A stretch of 64,000 nucleotides of DNA, from contig NZ_KV917381.1 in NCBI RefSeq assembly GCF_002019795.1, positions 3,938,068 through 4,002,067 of the forward strand, written 5' to 3'. A program made the translations under genes and the position numbers. The stretch's first letter is position 1. Each line of letters begins with the position of its first letter. This document shows positions 46,738 to 56,725 of this stretch, piece after piece. The stretch comes from Bacillus alkalicellulosilyticus. Its GTDB lineage: Bacteria > Bacillota > Bacilli > Bacillales > Bacillaceae_F. The notes below the pieces were generated by a model that searched no databases, was not told where the DNA came from, and worked only from the letters and a program-made list of their open reading frames with translations.

Positions 46738-48522
46738 TTAGACTACATACTTTTCGCTTTCAAGAACTTTCGCGGCAATGTCGCGTTTTTTCGTAATGAC
46801 ATTAATTGGTGTATGGCGAGTAAGCTTACGTAAAATTGAAATCATTGTACGTAATGAGTCGCCCTCTTCCATAGCAACAAGCGATTCTTTGGCATGCGCT
46901 TCAATGCGGTTAAATGCTTCTTGGCAATATACTTGAGTCATTAATAGCTTTTGTTCGTTTTTCTCTAAACCTGTTACTCCAATCGCTTTTTCAGTACGAA
47001 GGATGGCAGATTCCATTGAGAAAATTTCACTTACAATGTCAGCCACGTTTGAAAGTAACTCTTGTTCATGCTGAAGCTTTTCTTGATACTTTTGAGCGCC
47101 TGCACCCGCAATCATTAAGAAAATCTTCTTTGCCATTTTCAACAAATATTTCTCTTGCTCTAATGTTTCATCGCCAACTTCCTCTGGCATCATCATTAAT
47201 AACTCTTGTTGAAGATTCATTGCTTTTTCTAAAAGTGGAAGTTCACCTTTCATCGCTTTTCGAAGGATTGTACCTGGAACTAAAAGGCGATTGATTTCAT
47301 TGGTTCCTTCAAAAATTCGATTAATTCGCGAATCACGATAAGCTCTTTCCACTTCATACTCCGCCATAAAGCCGTAGCCACCATGAATTTGAACGGCTTC
47401 ATCGGCTACATAATCTAGAGTTTCTGAGCCGACAATTTTATTTAATGAACATTCAACGGCATACTCCGCAATTGCCTTAGCTACTTCTCTTCCATCCTTT
47501 TGTTCTTCATCAGTTAAACCACCAAGTCGTTCTTCGAATAAACCGCCTGTTCTGTAAATTGAGCTTTCCGCCGCATAAATCATCGTTGCCATATTCGCTA
47601 GTTTTTCTTGAATTAATGTGAACTTGGCAATTGGCTGTTTAAATTGCTTTCTCTCATTCGCATAGTTCGCTGCAAGCTCTAAACAACGCTTTGAGCCACC
47701 AACTGTTCCAATACCAAGCTTATAGCGTCCAACGTTTAATATGTTAAAGGCAATAATATGACCTTTGCCTGCTTCACCAAGCAAGTTATCTTTCGGAACA
47801 AGCGCATCCTCAAGAATTAATGTACGTGTCGATGAACCTTTAATCCCCATTTTCTTTTCTTCAGGACCTGTAGACACACCTTCATATTCCTTTTCAACGA
47901 TAAATGCTGAGAAATGCTCTCCATCAATTTTTGCGTAAACGACAAACACATCGGCAAAAGCTGAGTTTGTAATCCACTGTTTTTCCCCATTTAATACATA
48001 GTGAGTACCTGCTTCGTTTAATACCGCTGTCGTTTTCGCTCCAAGTGCATCTGAGCCTGAACCAGGTTCTGTGAGAGCATATGCTGCAATTTTTTCCCCT
48101 GTAGCTAATGCAGGTAAATACTTTTCCTTTTGCTCATGGTTTCCGAAAAATACAATTGGAAGAGAACCAATTCCAACATGAGCACCATAACTTAACGAGA
48201 AAGAGCCTGCACGTGCAAATTTTTCAGTAATGATTGATGAACTTATTTTATCGAGACCGAGGCCACCATATTCCTCAGGAACGTCTGCCCCTAACAAACC
48301 AAGTTCTCCCGCTTCAGAAAGTAACCTTCTTGAAATATCAAATTGATGCTCTTCGATTTTCTCGATTTCTGGAACAACTTCATTCACAACAAAATCTTCT
48401 GCAGTCTTACCGATCATGACATGTTCTTCCGTAAAATCCTCTGGTGTGAACACACTCTCAGCAGCTACATCTTCTATTAGGAAACTGGCACCTTTTACAA
48501 TCTCTTGTTTTACATCACTCAT
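46738..48522 (-). CDS. fadE: Acyl-CoA dehydrogenase FadE
   Basis: FadE introduces the trans-2 double bond in acyl-CoA, the first step of beta-oxidation, using FAD. The 594-residue length is that of the Bacillus FadE (YusJ) type with a C-terminal extension of about 180 residues. Signatures are [28 protein letters not shown] and [22 protein letters not shown]. The ATG at 48522 is chosen, with CGGGGG upstream. It is the last gene of fadN-fadA-fadE. Confidence 0.95.
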   Translation of the reverse strand: MSDVKQEIVKGASFLIEDVAAESVFTPEDFTEEHVMIGKTAEDFVVNEVVPEIEKIEEHQFDISRRLLSEAGELGLLGADVPEEYGGLGLDKISSSIITEKFARAGSFSLSYGAHVGIGSLPIVFFGNHEQKEKYLPALATGEKIAAYALTEPGSGSDALGAKTTAVLNEAGTHYVLNGEKQWITNSAFADVFVVYAKIDGEHFSAFIVEKEYEGVSTGPEEKKMGIKGSSTRTLILEDALVPKDNLLGEAGKGHIIAFNILNVGRYKLGIGTVGGSKRCLELAANYANERKQFKQPIAKFTLIQEKLANMATMIYAAESSIYRTGGLFEERLGGLTDEEQKDGREVAKAIAEYAVECSLNKIVGSETLDYVADEAVQIHGGYGFMAEYEVERAYRDSRINRIFEGTNEINRLLVPGTILRKAMKGELPLLEKAMNLQQELLMMMPEEVGDETLEQEKYLLKMAKKIFLMIAGAGAQKYQEKLQHEQELLSNVADIVSEIFSMESAILRTEKAIGVTGLEKNEQKLLMTQVYCQEAFNRIEAHAKESLVAMEEGDSLRTMISILRKLTRHTPINVITKKRDIAAKVLESEKYVV

Positions 48523-48554
48523 TCTGATTTCCCCCGTTTCATAATTCACTATAA

Positions 48555-49733
48555 TTAAAGTAATTCAAATACCCCGGCAGCTCCCATGCCTCCACCGATA
48601 CACATTGTCACAACACCAAATTGCTCTCCTCTACGCTTCATCTCATGCATGAGCGATAGAGTTAATTTTGTTCCTGTACATCCAAGTGGATGACCTAGTG
48701 CAATCGCTCCCCCATTGACATTTACTCTCTCAGGGTCTAACTGCAAATGACGAATCACTTGAAGTGATTGAGAAGCAAAGGCTTCATTTAATTCAAATAA
48801 TCCAATATCAGAGAGCTCTAAGCCTGCTAGAGCAATTGCTTTTGGAATCGCTTCAACTGGACCAATCCCCATAATTTCTGGAGGAACACCTGCAACAGCA
48901 AACGAACGGAATTTTACAATTGGAGTTAAACCATTTGATTCTGCTGCTTCTCTATCCATTACAAGTACACTCGCAGCCCCGTCACTCATTTGTGAAGCAT
49001 TACCTGCAGTGACTGAGCCTTTAGGGTGAAACGCTGGTCGTAGTTTCGCTAATCCATTCACTGATGTGTCCGGTCGTACTCCTTCATCGGTGCTTAGTGT
49101 CACTTTTTTCTCTTGTAATTTATGATCCTCTCCAACAGAACGTAGTGTAACGTCCACTGGCACAATTTCATCATTAAACTTGCCTTCTTTAATTGCTAGT
49201 GCGGCGCGGCGATGACTTTCAACCGCAAACGCATCTTGGTCAACACGACTAATCTCAAAACGTTTTGCTACTTCCTCTGCCGTATAGCCCATTCCCATAT
49301 AATATTCCGGAGCATTTTCAACTAAAGTTGGATTGGGCGCAATGACATGACCACCCATAGGAATTAAGCTCATGGATTCGGCTCCGCCCGCAATTATCGA
49401 AGTAGAATGTCCTAACATAATCCGCTCTGCGGCATAGGCAATACTTTGTAGCCCAGATGAACAATAACGGTTTATAGTGATGGCAGGAACCGTATCAGGC
49501 AACCCTGCTAATGCACCGATATTTCGAGCTACATTCATCCCTTGCTCAGCTTCCGGCATTGCACAACCGATAATGACATCATCTATTTTCGTCGGGTCAA
49601 AATCTCCCGCTCGCTTTAACGTTTCTTTCACTGCTATCGCTCCAAGGTCATCTGGTCTTACATGAGCCAGTGTCCCTTTTTTTGCTTTTCCAACTGGTGT
49701 TCTTGCACCAGCTACAATTACCGCTTCTCTCAA
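48555..49733 (-). CDS. fadA: Acetyl-CoA acyltransferase (3-ketoacyl-CoA thiolase) FadA
   Basis: FadA cleaves 3-ketoacyl-CoA with CoA, the last step of the beta-oxidation cycle. The 392-residue thiolase has the nucleophilic Cys in NRYCSSGLQSIAYAAE, the His motif NVNGGAIALGHPLGCTG and the second Cys in VTMCIGGGMGAAG. The most likely start is TTG at 49733, seven bases after GGGAGGG, giving LREAVIV-like N-terminus known from Bacillus. It lies between fadN and fadE. Confidence 0.95.
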   Translation of the reverse strand: MREAVIVAGARTPVGKAKKGTLAHVRPDDLGAIAVKETLKRAGDFDPTKIDDVIIGCAMPEAEQGMNVARNIGALAGLPDTVPAITINRYCSSGLQSIAYAAERIMLGHSTSIIAGGAESMSLIPMGGHVIAPNPTLVENAPEYYMGMGYTAEEVAKRFEISRVDQDAFAVESHRRAALAIKEGKFNDEIVPVDVTLRSVGEDHKLQEKKVTLSTDEGVRPDTSVNGLAKLRPAFHPKGSVTAGNASQMSDGAASVLVMDREAAESNGLTPIVKFRSFAVAGVPPEIMGIGPVEAIPKAIALAGLELSDIGLFELNEAFASQSLQVIRHLQLDPERVNVNGGAIALGHPLGCTGTKLTLSLMHEMKRRGEQFGVVTMCIGGGMGAAGVFELL

Positions 49734-49760
49734 TGCTCTTCCCTCCCTTTTCACACTTCT

Positions 49761-52148
49761 TTAATTACGTAACGGCTTACCTTTAGCTAACATGTGTTGC
49801 ATTCTTTGTTGCGTTTTCGGTTCCCCAACTAAGCTTAAAAACGCTTCTCTTTCAATATCTAACAAATATTGCTCATCGACTTCTGTACCTCTTGGGACAC
49901 GACCTCCCGCAATAACAAACGCTAGTTTCTCAGCAATTTTCATATCATGCTCAGAAATCATGCCACCAAATTGCATCGTTTTCGCTCCAAGAAGCATTGT
50001 CGCATAACCTGGTTCTCCAACAACTTTTATCTTCTTACGAGTTGGTGCTACATAGCCTTGGTCATGGAGATGGATAACTTGTTGCTTCGCTGCATGCAAT
50101 GCATGGTCACCGTTCATCGTAATGCCATCACGTTCACTTAAAAATCCATTAACTCTCGCTTCAGCCGCAGAGGTCGCCACTTTTGCCATTGCAATCGTTT
50201 CAAATGTTTTATTAGCGACAGCTTGTAAATCAATCGTTGTTCCTTGAGGAAGGCGTTCAAGGTTTCGAAGGTACAACTCTTTGTTTCCACCTCCACCTGG
50301 AATCAGTCCAACTCCTACCTCTACTAGACCCATGTAAGTCTCAGAAGCTGCTTGAATACTAGCCGATGGCAAGCAAATTTCAGTACCTCCGCCAAGCGTC
50401 ATCGCATGTGGCGCAACGACAACTGGTTTAGCTGAATAGCGTATGTTTGCCATTGATTTTTGGAACTGACGAACAACGATATCAATTTCAAAGAAATTAT
50501 AATCTTGCGCTTCCATTAAAATCATCATCAGATTAGCACCAACACAGAAGTTCTTTCCTTGGTTTCCAATCACAAGACCTTTATAATTCTTTTCAACTTC
50601 TTCAATTGATTTGTTAATCATTTGCATGACATCTAACCCAATTGAGTTGTTTGGTGAATGGAATTCCAAGCAAGCTACTCCGTCACCTAAATCAATAAGC
50701 GAGGCTCCACTGTTCTTAAAGATGACGTTACTTTCTTCTTTTTTTACTGTTCTAAGATGTATGACTTTTTTATTTTCTTGTATCGCTACATAGTCACCTT
50801 TGTGATAATACGCGTTTTCTTTATAAAAGGAATCATGACCGGCAGCTATCATTTCTTTAACCCAAACCGGAACCACTTCTCCCTCTGCTTCCATCCGTGC
50901 TATAGATTTTTCCACACCTAATGCATCCCACAGTTCAAATGGTCCTTGTTCCCAACCAAAGCCCCACTTCATCGCTTGGTCAATGGCATGAATGTCATTT
51001 GCAATTTCATAGCATTTTTCAGCAGTATAAATAAGGACTGGCTTGAAAATTCCCCATAACAATTCACCTGCTCGGTCATCGGCATAAGCTAACGTTCGGA
51101 CTTTATTTTTTAAACTCTTTGCTTGACGTGCTGCTTCTGTTGATTTCGTACTGAGCTTTTTTCGCGGACCATATTCAAGTGTAGTTGGGTCTAGTTCAAG
51201 AATTTCACTGCCATTTGCCCCTTTAGTCTTCAAATAAAAGCCTTGCCCCGACTTACTACCTATCCAGCCTTTTTCACCCATTTCCTTCATAAAGCTCGGT
51301 GGGTCAAAAACATCTTTTTCTTTTCCGTCTACTTTGTCATAAACGTTCTTGGCAACGTGTAAAAATGTATCAAGGCCAACTACATCTAGCGTTCTGAAAG
51401 TCGCACTTTTTGGTCGCCCTATCGCTGGTCCTGTCACGGAATCAATCTCACCAACGGAGAAACCACCTTTAACCATTTGGTCAACTGTAATGAGTAAGCC
51501 ATATGTTCCAATTCGATTCGCAATAAAGTTAGGTGTATCCTTTGCAGATACCACACCTTTACCAAGCGTATCCTCTGCAAACGCTGTCATAAATGAAATG
51601 ACTTCATCGCTTGTATGTTGAGTAGGTATGATTTCAAGTAATTTTAAATAACGTGGTGGATTGAAGAAATGAGTTCCTAAAAAGTGACTCTGAAAATCTT
51701 CAGAACGACCTTCCGCCATCGCTTCCACTGAGATCCCTGATGTATTTGAACTTACAATTGAACCTTTTTTGCGGTATTGGTCTACCTGTTCAAATACTTT
51801 TTTCTTTATATCCAAATTTTCAACAACAACTTCAATAATCCAATCGACTTCACTAAGTCGTTTCATATCGTCTTCAAAGTTACCTGCTTCAATTAAAGAA
51901 ATGTTCCCTTTCTCAGTAAGTGGAGCTGGCTTTTGCTTTAACAATTTTTGACGTGAACTCGTACTTATCCGATTTCGAACTTGAGCATCATCTAAAGTCA
52001 GACCTTTTGTTTGTTCCTCTTGTGAAAGCTCACGAGGGACAATATCTAATAACAATGTTGGGATCCCCACATTCGCTAAATGAGCGGCAATTCCCGAACC
52101 CATGACACCAGAGCCTAAAACGGCGGCTTTTCGTATTTGACCAATCAT
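49761..52148 (-). CDS. fadN: 3-Hydroxyacyl-CoA dehydrogenase/enoyl-CoA hydratase FadN
   Basis: FadN carries the two middle steps of beta-oxidation on a 795-residue chain. Residues 1-300 are the NAD-dependent hydroxyacyl-CoA dehydrogenase (AAVLGSGVMGSGIAAHLAN), followed by its C-terminal domain. Residues about 480-680 are an enoyl-CoA hydratase/isomerase fold with NQGKNFCVGANL and the oxyanion segment GGGTEICLP. GGAGGA precedes the ATG. It is the first gene of the operon and lies just after a FadR operator. Confidence 0.96.
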   Translation of the reverse strand: MIGQIRKAAVLGSGVMGSGIAAHLANVGIPTLLLDIVPRELSQEEQTKGLTLDDAQVRNRISTSSRQKLLKQKPAPLTEKGNISLIEAGNFEDDMKRLSEVDWIIEVVVENLDIKKKVFEQVDQYRKKGSIVSSNTSGISVEAMAEGRSEDFQSHFLGTHFFNPPRYLKLLEIIPTQHTSDEVISFMTAFAEDTLGKGVVSAKDTPNFIANRIGTYGLLITVDQMVKGGFSVGEIDSVTGPAIGRPKSATFRTLDVVGLDTFLHVAKNVYDKVDGKEKDVFDPPSFMKEMGEKGWIGSKSGQGFYLKTKGANGSEILELDPTTLEYGPRKKLSTKSTEAARQAKSLKNKVRTLAYADDRAGELLWGIFKPVLIYTAEKCYEIANDIHAIDQAMKWGFGWEQGPFELWDALGVEKSIARMEAEGEVVPVWVKEMIAAGHDSFYKENAYYHKGDYVAIQENKKVIHLRTVKKEESNVIFKNSGASLIDLGDGVACLEFHSPNNSIGLDVMQMINKSIEEVEKNYKGLVIGNQGKNFCVGANLMMILMEAQDYNFFEIDIVVRQFQKSMANIRYSAKPVVVAPHAMTLGGGTEICLPSASIQAASETYMGLVEVGVGLIPGGGGNKELYLRNLERLPQGTTIDLQAVANKTFETIAMAKVATSAAEARVNGFLSERDGITMNGDHALHAAKQQVIHLHDQGYVAPTRKKIKVVGEPGYATMLLGAKTMQFGGMISEHDMKIAEKLAFVIAGGRVPRGTEVDEQYLLDIEREAFLSLVGEPKTQQRMQHMLAKGKPLRN

Positions 52149-52184
52149 ACTTGTCCTCCTTCTCCTCTACCAAGAATGAGCCCT

Positions 52185-52202
52185 TGAATGAATACTCATT
52201 CA
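52185..52202 (-). promoter_or_regulatory. FadR operator of the fad operon
   Basis: TGAATGAATACTCATTCA is an inverted repeat with arms TGAATGA and TCATTCA, the site bound by Bacillus FadR, the TetR-family repressor released by long-chain acyl-CoA. It lies 37 bases before fadN, so repression of fadNAE in the absence of fatty acids is expected. Confidence 0.9.
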
Positions 52203-52417
52203 TTTTTATTTTAAAAAAATATCTGCAATAAACTGTTCTTACTTAAACTATAAAAGATTTCCCCATACATAGCAATAATTATTTCTAAAATTTCAAAAAT
52301 ACATTGTTTGTTAACTTCTTCTTATAGTAGCAAGAGCTTAAACACATAAGAAACGACATTTCCTCACACTCTAACCTTGTATCATAAAAAAGTGATACTA
52401 CAGAGGGAGGAAGAAAA

Positions 52418-52735
52418 ATGATGCAACAACAAATGATGAACCAACAACAAATGAGTCAACAACAAAATCAACAGATGATGAATCAACAGCAACAAAACCA
52501 ACAAGGTATTATGAGCGAACCACCAAATGTCATTACGAGTAAGGACCAACTTTACATTTCTGACATGCTTTCTTGGAACTTACTTGCGATGAAGAAATGT
52601 AACCTCTTTGCTCAGCAATGTACAGACCAAGAAATTAAAGCTGCCATTCAAACGGCTGGACAAATGCACCAACGTCACTATCAGTCGTTAATTCAGCATT
52701 TACAATCTCAAAACCAACCACAACAAATGCAATAA
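52418..52735 (+). CDS. CotF-like spore coat protein (Gln/Met-rich)
   Basis: This 105-residue protein has a 30-residue N-terminus made of Met, Gln and Asn, then a helical CotF-like segment (about 40-95: DQLYISDMLSWNLLAMKKCNLFAQ and MHQRHYQSLIQHL). Such ferritin-like helical proteins are coat components. GGGAGG is seven bases before the ATG. Upstream CATAAAAAA with AC about 16 bases before resembles a sigma-K promoter, weakly. It forms a pair with the next gene. Confidence 0.78.
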   Translation: MMQQQMMNQQQMSQQQNQQMMNQQQQNQQGIMSEPPNVITSKDQLYISDMLSWNLLAMKKCNLFAQQCTDQEIKAAIQTAGQMHQRHYQSLIQHLQSQNQPQQMQ

Positions 52736-52748
52736 GGGAGGCGCTCAT

Positions 52749-53084
52749 ATGAGTCAGCAAAATAATAAAATTCAAAACCCTAAAACTCAAGTTCCTGAAT
52801 CGCCACAAATGAACGACCGTGATTACATTAATGATATCCTTGCTACTGAAAAGTATATGACGAACAATTATAGTTATGCGTTAAATGAAGCAAGTCATGA
52901 AAGTTTATATCACACAGTCAGCACCATCTTCAATGAAACGCAAAATTGCCAACGTGAATTATTTAATTTAATGTTCAAAAAAGGGTGGTACTCGTTTGAA
53001 GCCACTCCACAACAAAAGTTGGATCAAACGTACCAACAATTCCAAGGCTATTCTACCCAATTCCCATACGGCGGAACGCACTAA
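52749..53084 (+). CDS. CotF-like spore coat protein
   Basis: This 111-residue protein is a CotF-family relative: NDRDYINDILATEKYMTNNY, then NETQNCQRELFNLMFKKGWYSFEA, typical of the coat-protein four-helix domain. It starts 14 bases after the previous gene, following AAGGGAGG, and is surely in the same operon. Family-1 copy E begins at its stop. Confidence 0.85.
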   Translation: MSQQNNKIQNPKTQVPESPQMNDRDYINDILATEKYMTNNYSYALNEASHESLYHTVSTIFNETQNCQRELFNLMFKKGWYSFEATPQQKLDQTYQQFQGYSTQFPYGGTH

Positions 53085-53200
53085 GAAAAGCCGCGGAAGT
53101 GGAATTTTCTTAGAAGCACTGAGCGAAGCCGCTACCATCTTTTAAAGTCAAACAAAAGTGGGTTTCTTTTGTTTGACGCATAGCGAGTGAAGCCAGTGCT
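53085..53200 (+). repeat. Family-1 two-hairpin element, copy E
   Basis: A first hairpin pairs AAGAAAA-CC with GG-TTTTCTT right after the stop. The composite hairpin (53115-53200) has AGCACTG/CAGTGCT, GCTA/TAGC and inner stem GTCAAACAAAAG/CTTTTGTTTGAC around TGGGTTT. The internal loops are AGCGAAGCC and GAGTGAAGCC. Stem sequences differ from all other copies. Confidence 0.88.
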
Positions 53201-53215
53201 CTTCCTCGAATAACC

Positions 53216-53250
53216 AAAAAGGTCGTGCAGATTTTGCACGACCTTTTTTT
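53216..53250. terminator. Bidirectional terminator between cotF-like genes and yusU
   Basis: AAAAAGGTCGTGCA pairs perfectly with TGCACGACCTTTTT around five bases, with T-runs on both strands. Confidence 0.9.
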
Positions 53251-53495
53251 TAATTATTCCCTCGAGCCTTCTGATTAAGCTGTTGAATTTCCGTTATCAG
53301 TTCCTTTATGCCTTCTTTTCCATCTGGATACTGTTCATTCCAATGCTTTGCTAACGGAGGCATGCTTTTGGAGATATGAGTAAACAATGCCCAAGCTTTT
53401 ACTTTCTCTCGTAGTTCCTCATTTTCCTCTCCTAATAAAAGCTCTGTATACTTTGTTAGTAACCCTTCTAACTGTTCGTTCAGTTTTTGATTCAC
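53250..53495 (-). CDS. yusU: YusU, DUF2573 protein
   Basis: This 81-residue helical protein matches YusU/DUF2573 (KVKAWALFTHISKSMPPLAKHWNEQ). Function is unknown. It starts at GTG with AAAGGAG upstream. It is convergent to the coat genes. Confidence 0.78.
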   Translation of the reverse strand: MNQKLNEQLEGLLTKYTELLLGEENEELREKVKAWALFTHISKSMPPLAKHWNEQYPDGKEGIKELITEIQQLNQKARGNN

Positions 53496-53569
53496 AATCC
53501 TAACTCCTTTTTTCCTTTTTCATGTACCCATTATAGCATTCACAGGTTCCGACCTCGACACTCACATTC

Positions 53570-55666
53570 TTATTTTTTTATTCTCAATAAACGTAAGGCG
53601 TTCAGTGTTACAAGCAAAGTAGCTCCCATATCCGCAACTATCGCAATCCATAATGTCAGCCAGCCTGGAATGACAAGAAGCAGTGCTCCTATTTTTAATA
53701 CTAACGAAAGAACAATGTTTTGTTTAATAATCGCTAATGTTTTGCGACTTAGTTTAATTGTCAAAGGCAACCTTGATAGGTCATCTTTCATTAACACGAT
53801 ATCTGCCGTTTCTAAGGCGACGTCAGAACCCGCACCTCCCATGGCAATGCCGACATTAGCTGTTGCTAAAGCTGGCGCATCATTAACCCCGTCACCAACC
53901 ATCGCAACCTTTTTTCCACGTCCAACAATTTCTTTAATCGCATTTACTTTATCCGATGGAAGTAAGCTGGCCTTTATTTCAGACATTCCTAATTGCTTTC
54001 CAATCGATTCAGCTGTTTTTTCATGATCCCCGGTAAGCAATACTGTTTCCTTAATGCCAACATCATACAAACTGGCTAAGAGAAGAGCACTTTCTTCTCT
54101 TATTTGGTCTGCAATCGCAAAAATGGCCAACGGTGTTTTCTCATTCGAAACGAGTACAACTGTTTTTCCCTCGTTTCGAATGGTTTCTATTTTTTGCAAT
54201 ATATCCTCGTTCACTTTTACTTTTTCCTCAATGTAGGACGGGCTTCCAACCCAATACACGACTCCAGCAATAGTCCCCTGAACACCTTTCCCCGTTTCAG
54301 AATGAAAATGTTCTACTTCCGCTCCATGTTCTCCATTTGCATATCGAACAATGGCACGAGCAAGTGGATGCTTAGAGCCTTGTTCAAGAGCAGCAGCAAT
54401 TGCTACCGTTTCTTTTTTATCTCCACTAAGGGCTATGAAATCAGTGACTTCCGGCTTCCCCATTGTCAGAGTTCCTGTTTTATCAAATGCAATCGTATCA
54501 ATGTGACCGGCTTCCTCAAGGTGAACTCCACCTTTTATTAGCACTCCTCGCTTTGCTGCACTACCAATCGCTGTTACGATAGCGACAGGAGTAGAAATGA
54601 CCAACGCACACGGGCACCCAACAACTAGTACAGCTAATCCCTGGTAAATCCACGTTTCCCAAACGCCATTAACGAATAATGGGGGAACAACCGCCACACA
54701 TGCTGCAATAAGGATTATAAGCGGAGTATATACCGCAGCAAAACGATCAATAAATGCTTGTGATGGAGCTCGTTCAGATTGCGCTTCCTCCACAAGGTGA
54801 ATCATTTTTGAAAGAGTCGTGTCTTCGTATCCTTTTGTAACTTCAATTTCAAGGAGACCTTCCTCATTTAATGTTCCAGCAAATACAGTATCACCTATCT
54901 CCTTAGTGACAGGAAGAGATTCACCTGTAATCGGCGCCTGATTAACAGAGGAGATTCCTTTTTGAACGACACCATCCATGGCAATTTTTTCACCCGGTCG
55001 AACGACAATTACGTCTCCGATTTTTATTGATTCAACGGCGACTACTTTTACTGTAGTTCCTTCACGAACGCTTGCCGTATCTGGTGATAGTTCTACAAGA
55101 GACTGAATCGAACGCCTTGCTTTTTCCATTGCAAATGTTTCTAATGCTTCGCTAATTGCAAATAAAAACACAACTACAGCACCTTCTGCTAACTCCCCTA
55201 TCGCAAGTGCTCCCAGTACAGCAATCGTCATCAGCGTCTTCATATCAAATGTTAATGACTTCAGGTTTTTTAGCCCTTGCCAAAATAATTTATATCCTCC
55301 AATGACCATAGAGGCTAGATAAAAAAGCGTGATCGGAAGAAACTCCCCGCCCATTTGAAGGTGAAAGTAAAAGGCGATGATAAGGAATAGACCTGAAATT
55401 ACTGTGCGCATGAGCGGTTTTGATTTCCATAGAGGTTGTTTGGTGACCTTCTCACCCTCCTGAAAAAAACGAAGATTTTCAAATGCACCTGCTTTTTCTA
55501 GCTGTTCTTTTGTTATGGTTCCTGAAACTGTAATCTTCGAGGCTTGAAAATTCACTTCCACCTCTTTTACTTCGTCGATTTTTTTAACATTCTTTTCAAA
55601 CTGCGCAGCACAATTGGCACAAGTTAAACCTTGAATTTGAAAGACTTGCTTTTCACTATTGTTCAC
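53570..55666 (-). CDS. cadA: Heavy-metal P1B-type ATPase CadA (Zn/Cd/Pb efflux)
   Basis: CadA pumps zinc, cadmium or lead out of the cell with ATP. The 698-residue protein has an N-terminal HMA domain with [11 protein letters not shown], the actuator TGES loop, the intramembrane CPC in [11 protein letters not shown], the phosphorylated Asp in DKTGTLT, the HP motif [10 protein letters not shown] and the hinge [16 protein letters not shown]. The CPC type with this HMA places it in the Zn/Cd/Pb group rather than copper. It starts at GTG 55666, overlapping the cadC end by 11 bases. No CxxC duplicate is seen. Confidence 0.93.
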   Translation of the reverse strand: MNNSEKQVFQIQGLTCANCAAQFEKNVKKIDEVKEVEVNFQASKITVSGTITKEQLEKAGAFENLRFFQEGEKVTKQPLWKSKPLMRTVISGLFLIIAFYFHLQMGGEFLPITLFYLASMVIGGYKLFWQGLKNLKSLTFDMKTLMTIAVLGALAIGELAEGAVVVFLFAISEALETFAMEKARRSIQSLVELSPDTASVREGTTVKVVAVESIKIGDVIVVRPGEKIAMDGVVQKGISSVNQAPITGESLPVTKEIGDTVFAGTLNEEGLLEIEVTKGYEDTTLSKMIHLVEEAQSERAPSQAFIDRFAAVYTPLIILIAACVAVVPPLFVNGVWETWIYQGLAVLVVGCPCALVISTPVAIVTAIGSAAKRGVLIKGGVHLEEAGHIDTIAFDKTGTLTMGKPEVTDFIALSGDKKETVAIAAALEQGSKHPLARAIVRYANGEHGAEVEHFHSETGKGVQGTIAGVVYWVGSPSYIEEKVKVNEDILQKIETIRNEGKTVVLVSNEKTPLAIFAIADQIREESALLLASLYDVGIKETVLLTGDHEKTAESIGKQLGMSEIKASLLPSDKVNAIKEIVGRGKKVAMVGDGVNDAPALATANVGIAMGGAGSDVALETADIVLMKDDLSRLPLTIKLSRKTLAIIKQNIVLSLVLKIGALLLVIPGWLTLWIAIVADMGATLLVTLNALRLLRIKK

Positions 55667-56027
55667 GAGACATCGTCTCCTTACTGTGAACCATCCCAAT
55701 CGTGATAAGCGTTCGTACGTGTTCATCATCTAACGAATAAAAGACGAGTTTCCCCTCTTTTCTACTTTTAGCTAATCCAATCGTTCGAAGATGGCGCAAA
55801 TGATGTGACGTTGTTGCCGTTGAAGCTCCAATAATATTGGCAACATCACACACACATAACTCCTCTTCTTGTGAGAGTGAATAGGCAATTTTCATTCTCG
55901 TCTCATCTGCTAAAGCTTTAAAAATAGCAACAGTCTTCTTTATCTCATGCTGATTATCATTCAGTACTGATGTTAATTTCGAGACCTTTTCCTCATCAAA
56001 ACAGTACACCTCACAACTATCTGACAC
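55656..56027 (-). CDS. cadC: ArsR-family metal-sensing repressor CadC
   Basis: CadC is a dimeric winged-helix repressor that leaves its operator when it binds cadmium, lead or zinc. The 123-residue protein has N-terminal cysteines (SCEVYC, Cys5 and Cys9) and the ELCVCDVA pair in the DNA-binding domain, which together form the CadC type metal site. The recognition helix is [14 protein letters not shown]. It starts at GTG after GGGAGGGG. It is first in cadC-cadA. Confidence 0.92.
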   Translation of the reverse strand: MSDSCEVYCFDEEKVSKLTSVLNDNQHEIKKTVAIFKALADETRMKIAYSLSQEEELCVCDVANIIGASTATTSHHLRHLRTIGLAKSRKEGKLVFYSLDDEHVRTLITIGMVHSKETMSREQ

Positions 56028-56050
56028 AGTAGTTCACCCCTCCCACTCAT

Positions 56051-56066
56051 TCAAATATATATTTGA
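56051..56066 (-). promoter_or_regulatory. CadC operator
   Basis: TCAAATATATATTTGA is a perfect 16-base palindrome 23 bases before cadC and matches the cad operators of Gram-positive bacteria (TCAAATA with TATTTGA). The neighbouring GTAGTATACTAC (56069-56080) is another perfect palindrome containing a TATACT box, a likely -10 region. Confidence 0.88.
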
Positions 56067-56097
56067 TTGTAGTATACTACTATTTTATTCAAACGTC

Positions 56098-56115
56098 CAT
56101 TAGAATGTTCTAATG
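56098..56115 (-). promoter_or_regulatory. Second palindrome upstream of cadC
   Basis: CATTAGAA-TG-TTCTAATG has perfect 8-base arms. It lies about 20 bases beyond the presumed -10 region and could be a further regulator site or the binding site of another protein. Confidence 0.4.
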
Positions 56116-56189
56116 TTTTTATACTTTTTTTGTAGTAAGCGGTTTTAAGGGATTCGGTCTAGGTGCGTATTAGCAAGTTCGTGCTTTTG

Positions 56190-56362
56190 TTTGGGTCACA
56201 CGGAATGGTGACCGTTTCAGTCGATAGTTTCTTTTGTTTGGTCTTCATCACACTCATGATGACCATTTCACTCGTTTTTTCCCTTCGCTTTGGTCTTCAC
56301 CACACTTATGATGACCACTTCACTCGTTTTTTCCCTTCGTTTTCACCAAGGCGATGCTTGGG
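56190..56362. repeat. 53-bp tandem hairpin array near cadC (family 2)
   Basis: GGTCAC/GTGACC, then GGTCTTCAT/ATGATGACC and GGTCTTCAC/ATGATGACC, with seven-base loops, are separated by the linker CACTCGTTTTTTCCCTTCG. Spacing is 53 bases between the last two hairpins. The design and linker match the array at 38.4 kb although the stems differ. A broken end TCACCAAGG/CTTGG closes it. Confidence 0.82.
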
Positions 56363-56370
56363 CTAAATAA

Positions 56371-56411
56371 ATAAAAAAAATAACCCAATGGTCAATAAAA
56401 CCCGTTGGATT
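56371..56411 (-). terminator. Terminator after the small membrane protein gene
   Basis: On the minus strand AATCCAA pairs with TTGGGTT and is followed by eight T. It lies 21 bases past the stop at 56432. Confidence 0.75.
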
Positions 56412-56431
56412 ACCTATACTTATCTATACAA

Positions 56432-56653
56432 CTAATTTATTTTCTTTTGTAACTCTGCCATCTCAAGTTTCAATTGTTGTTGTTCTTGGATGATTTGTTT
56501 ATTTACGGCTAGCATTTCTTCTGCTAGTCGTTGATAGGATTGATCTTTAGATGCTTTCATTTTCGTTTGCCATGCTTTAATCAGTGTAATCGCTACTAGT
56601 CCACTAATGGCGACAATACCTAATACCATAATCATAGCTGCAACTTCTACCAT
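56432..56653 (-). CDS. Small membrane protein with C-terminal coiled coil
   Basis: This 73-residue protein has one N-terminal membrane helix (VAAMIMVLGIVAISGLVAI) and a C-terminal charged helix with Leu/Met heptads (EEMLAVNKQIIQEQQQLKLE). Small proteins of this layout occur in many Firmicutes. AAAGGGG is eight bases before the ATG at 56653. No function can be named. It lies between cadC and the cysteine desulfurase gene on the same strand. Confidence 0.7.
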   Translation of the reverse strand: MVEVAAMIMVLGIVAISGLVAITLIKAWQTKMKASKDQSYQRLAEEMLAVNKQIIQEQQQLKLEMAELQKKIN

Positions 56654-56725
56654 AACAGTGACCCCTTTCCAATTCATTTAACTCATATATATTATAGAAA
56701 ATTTAGGAAGTCAATGGAATATTTG

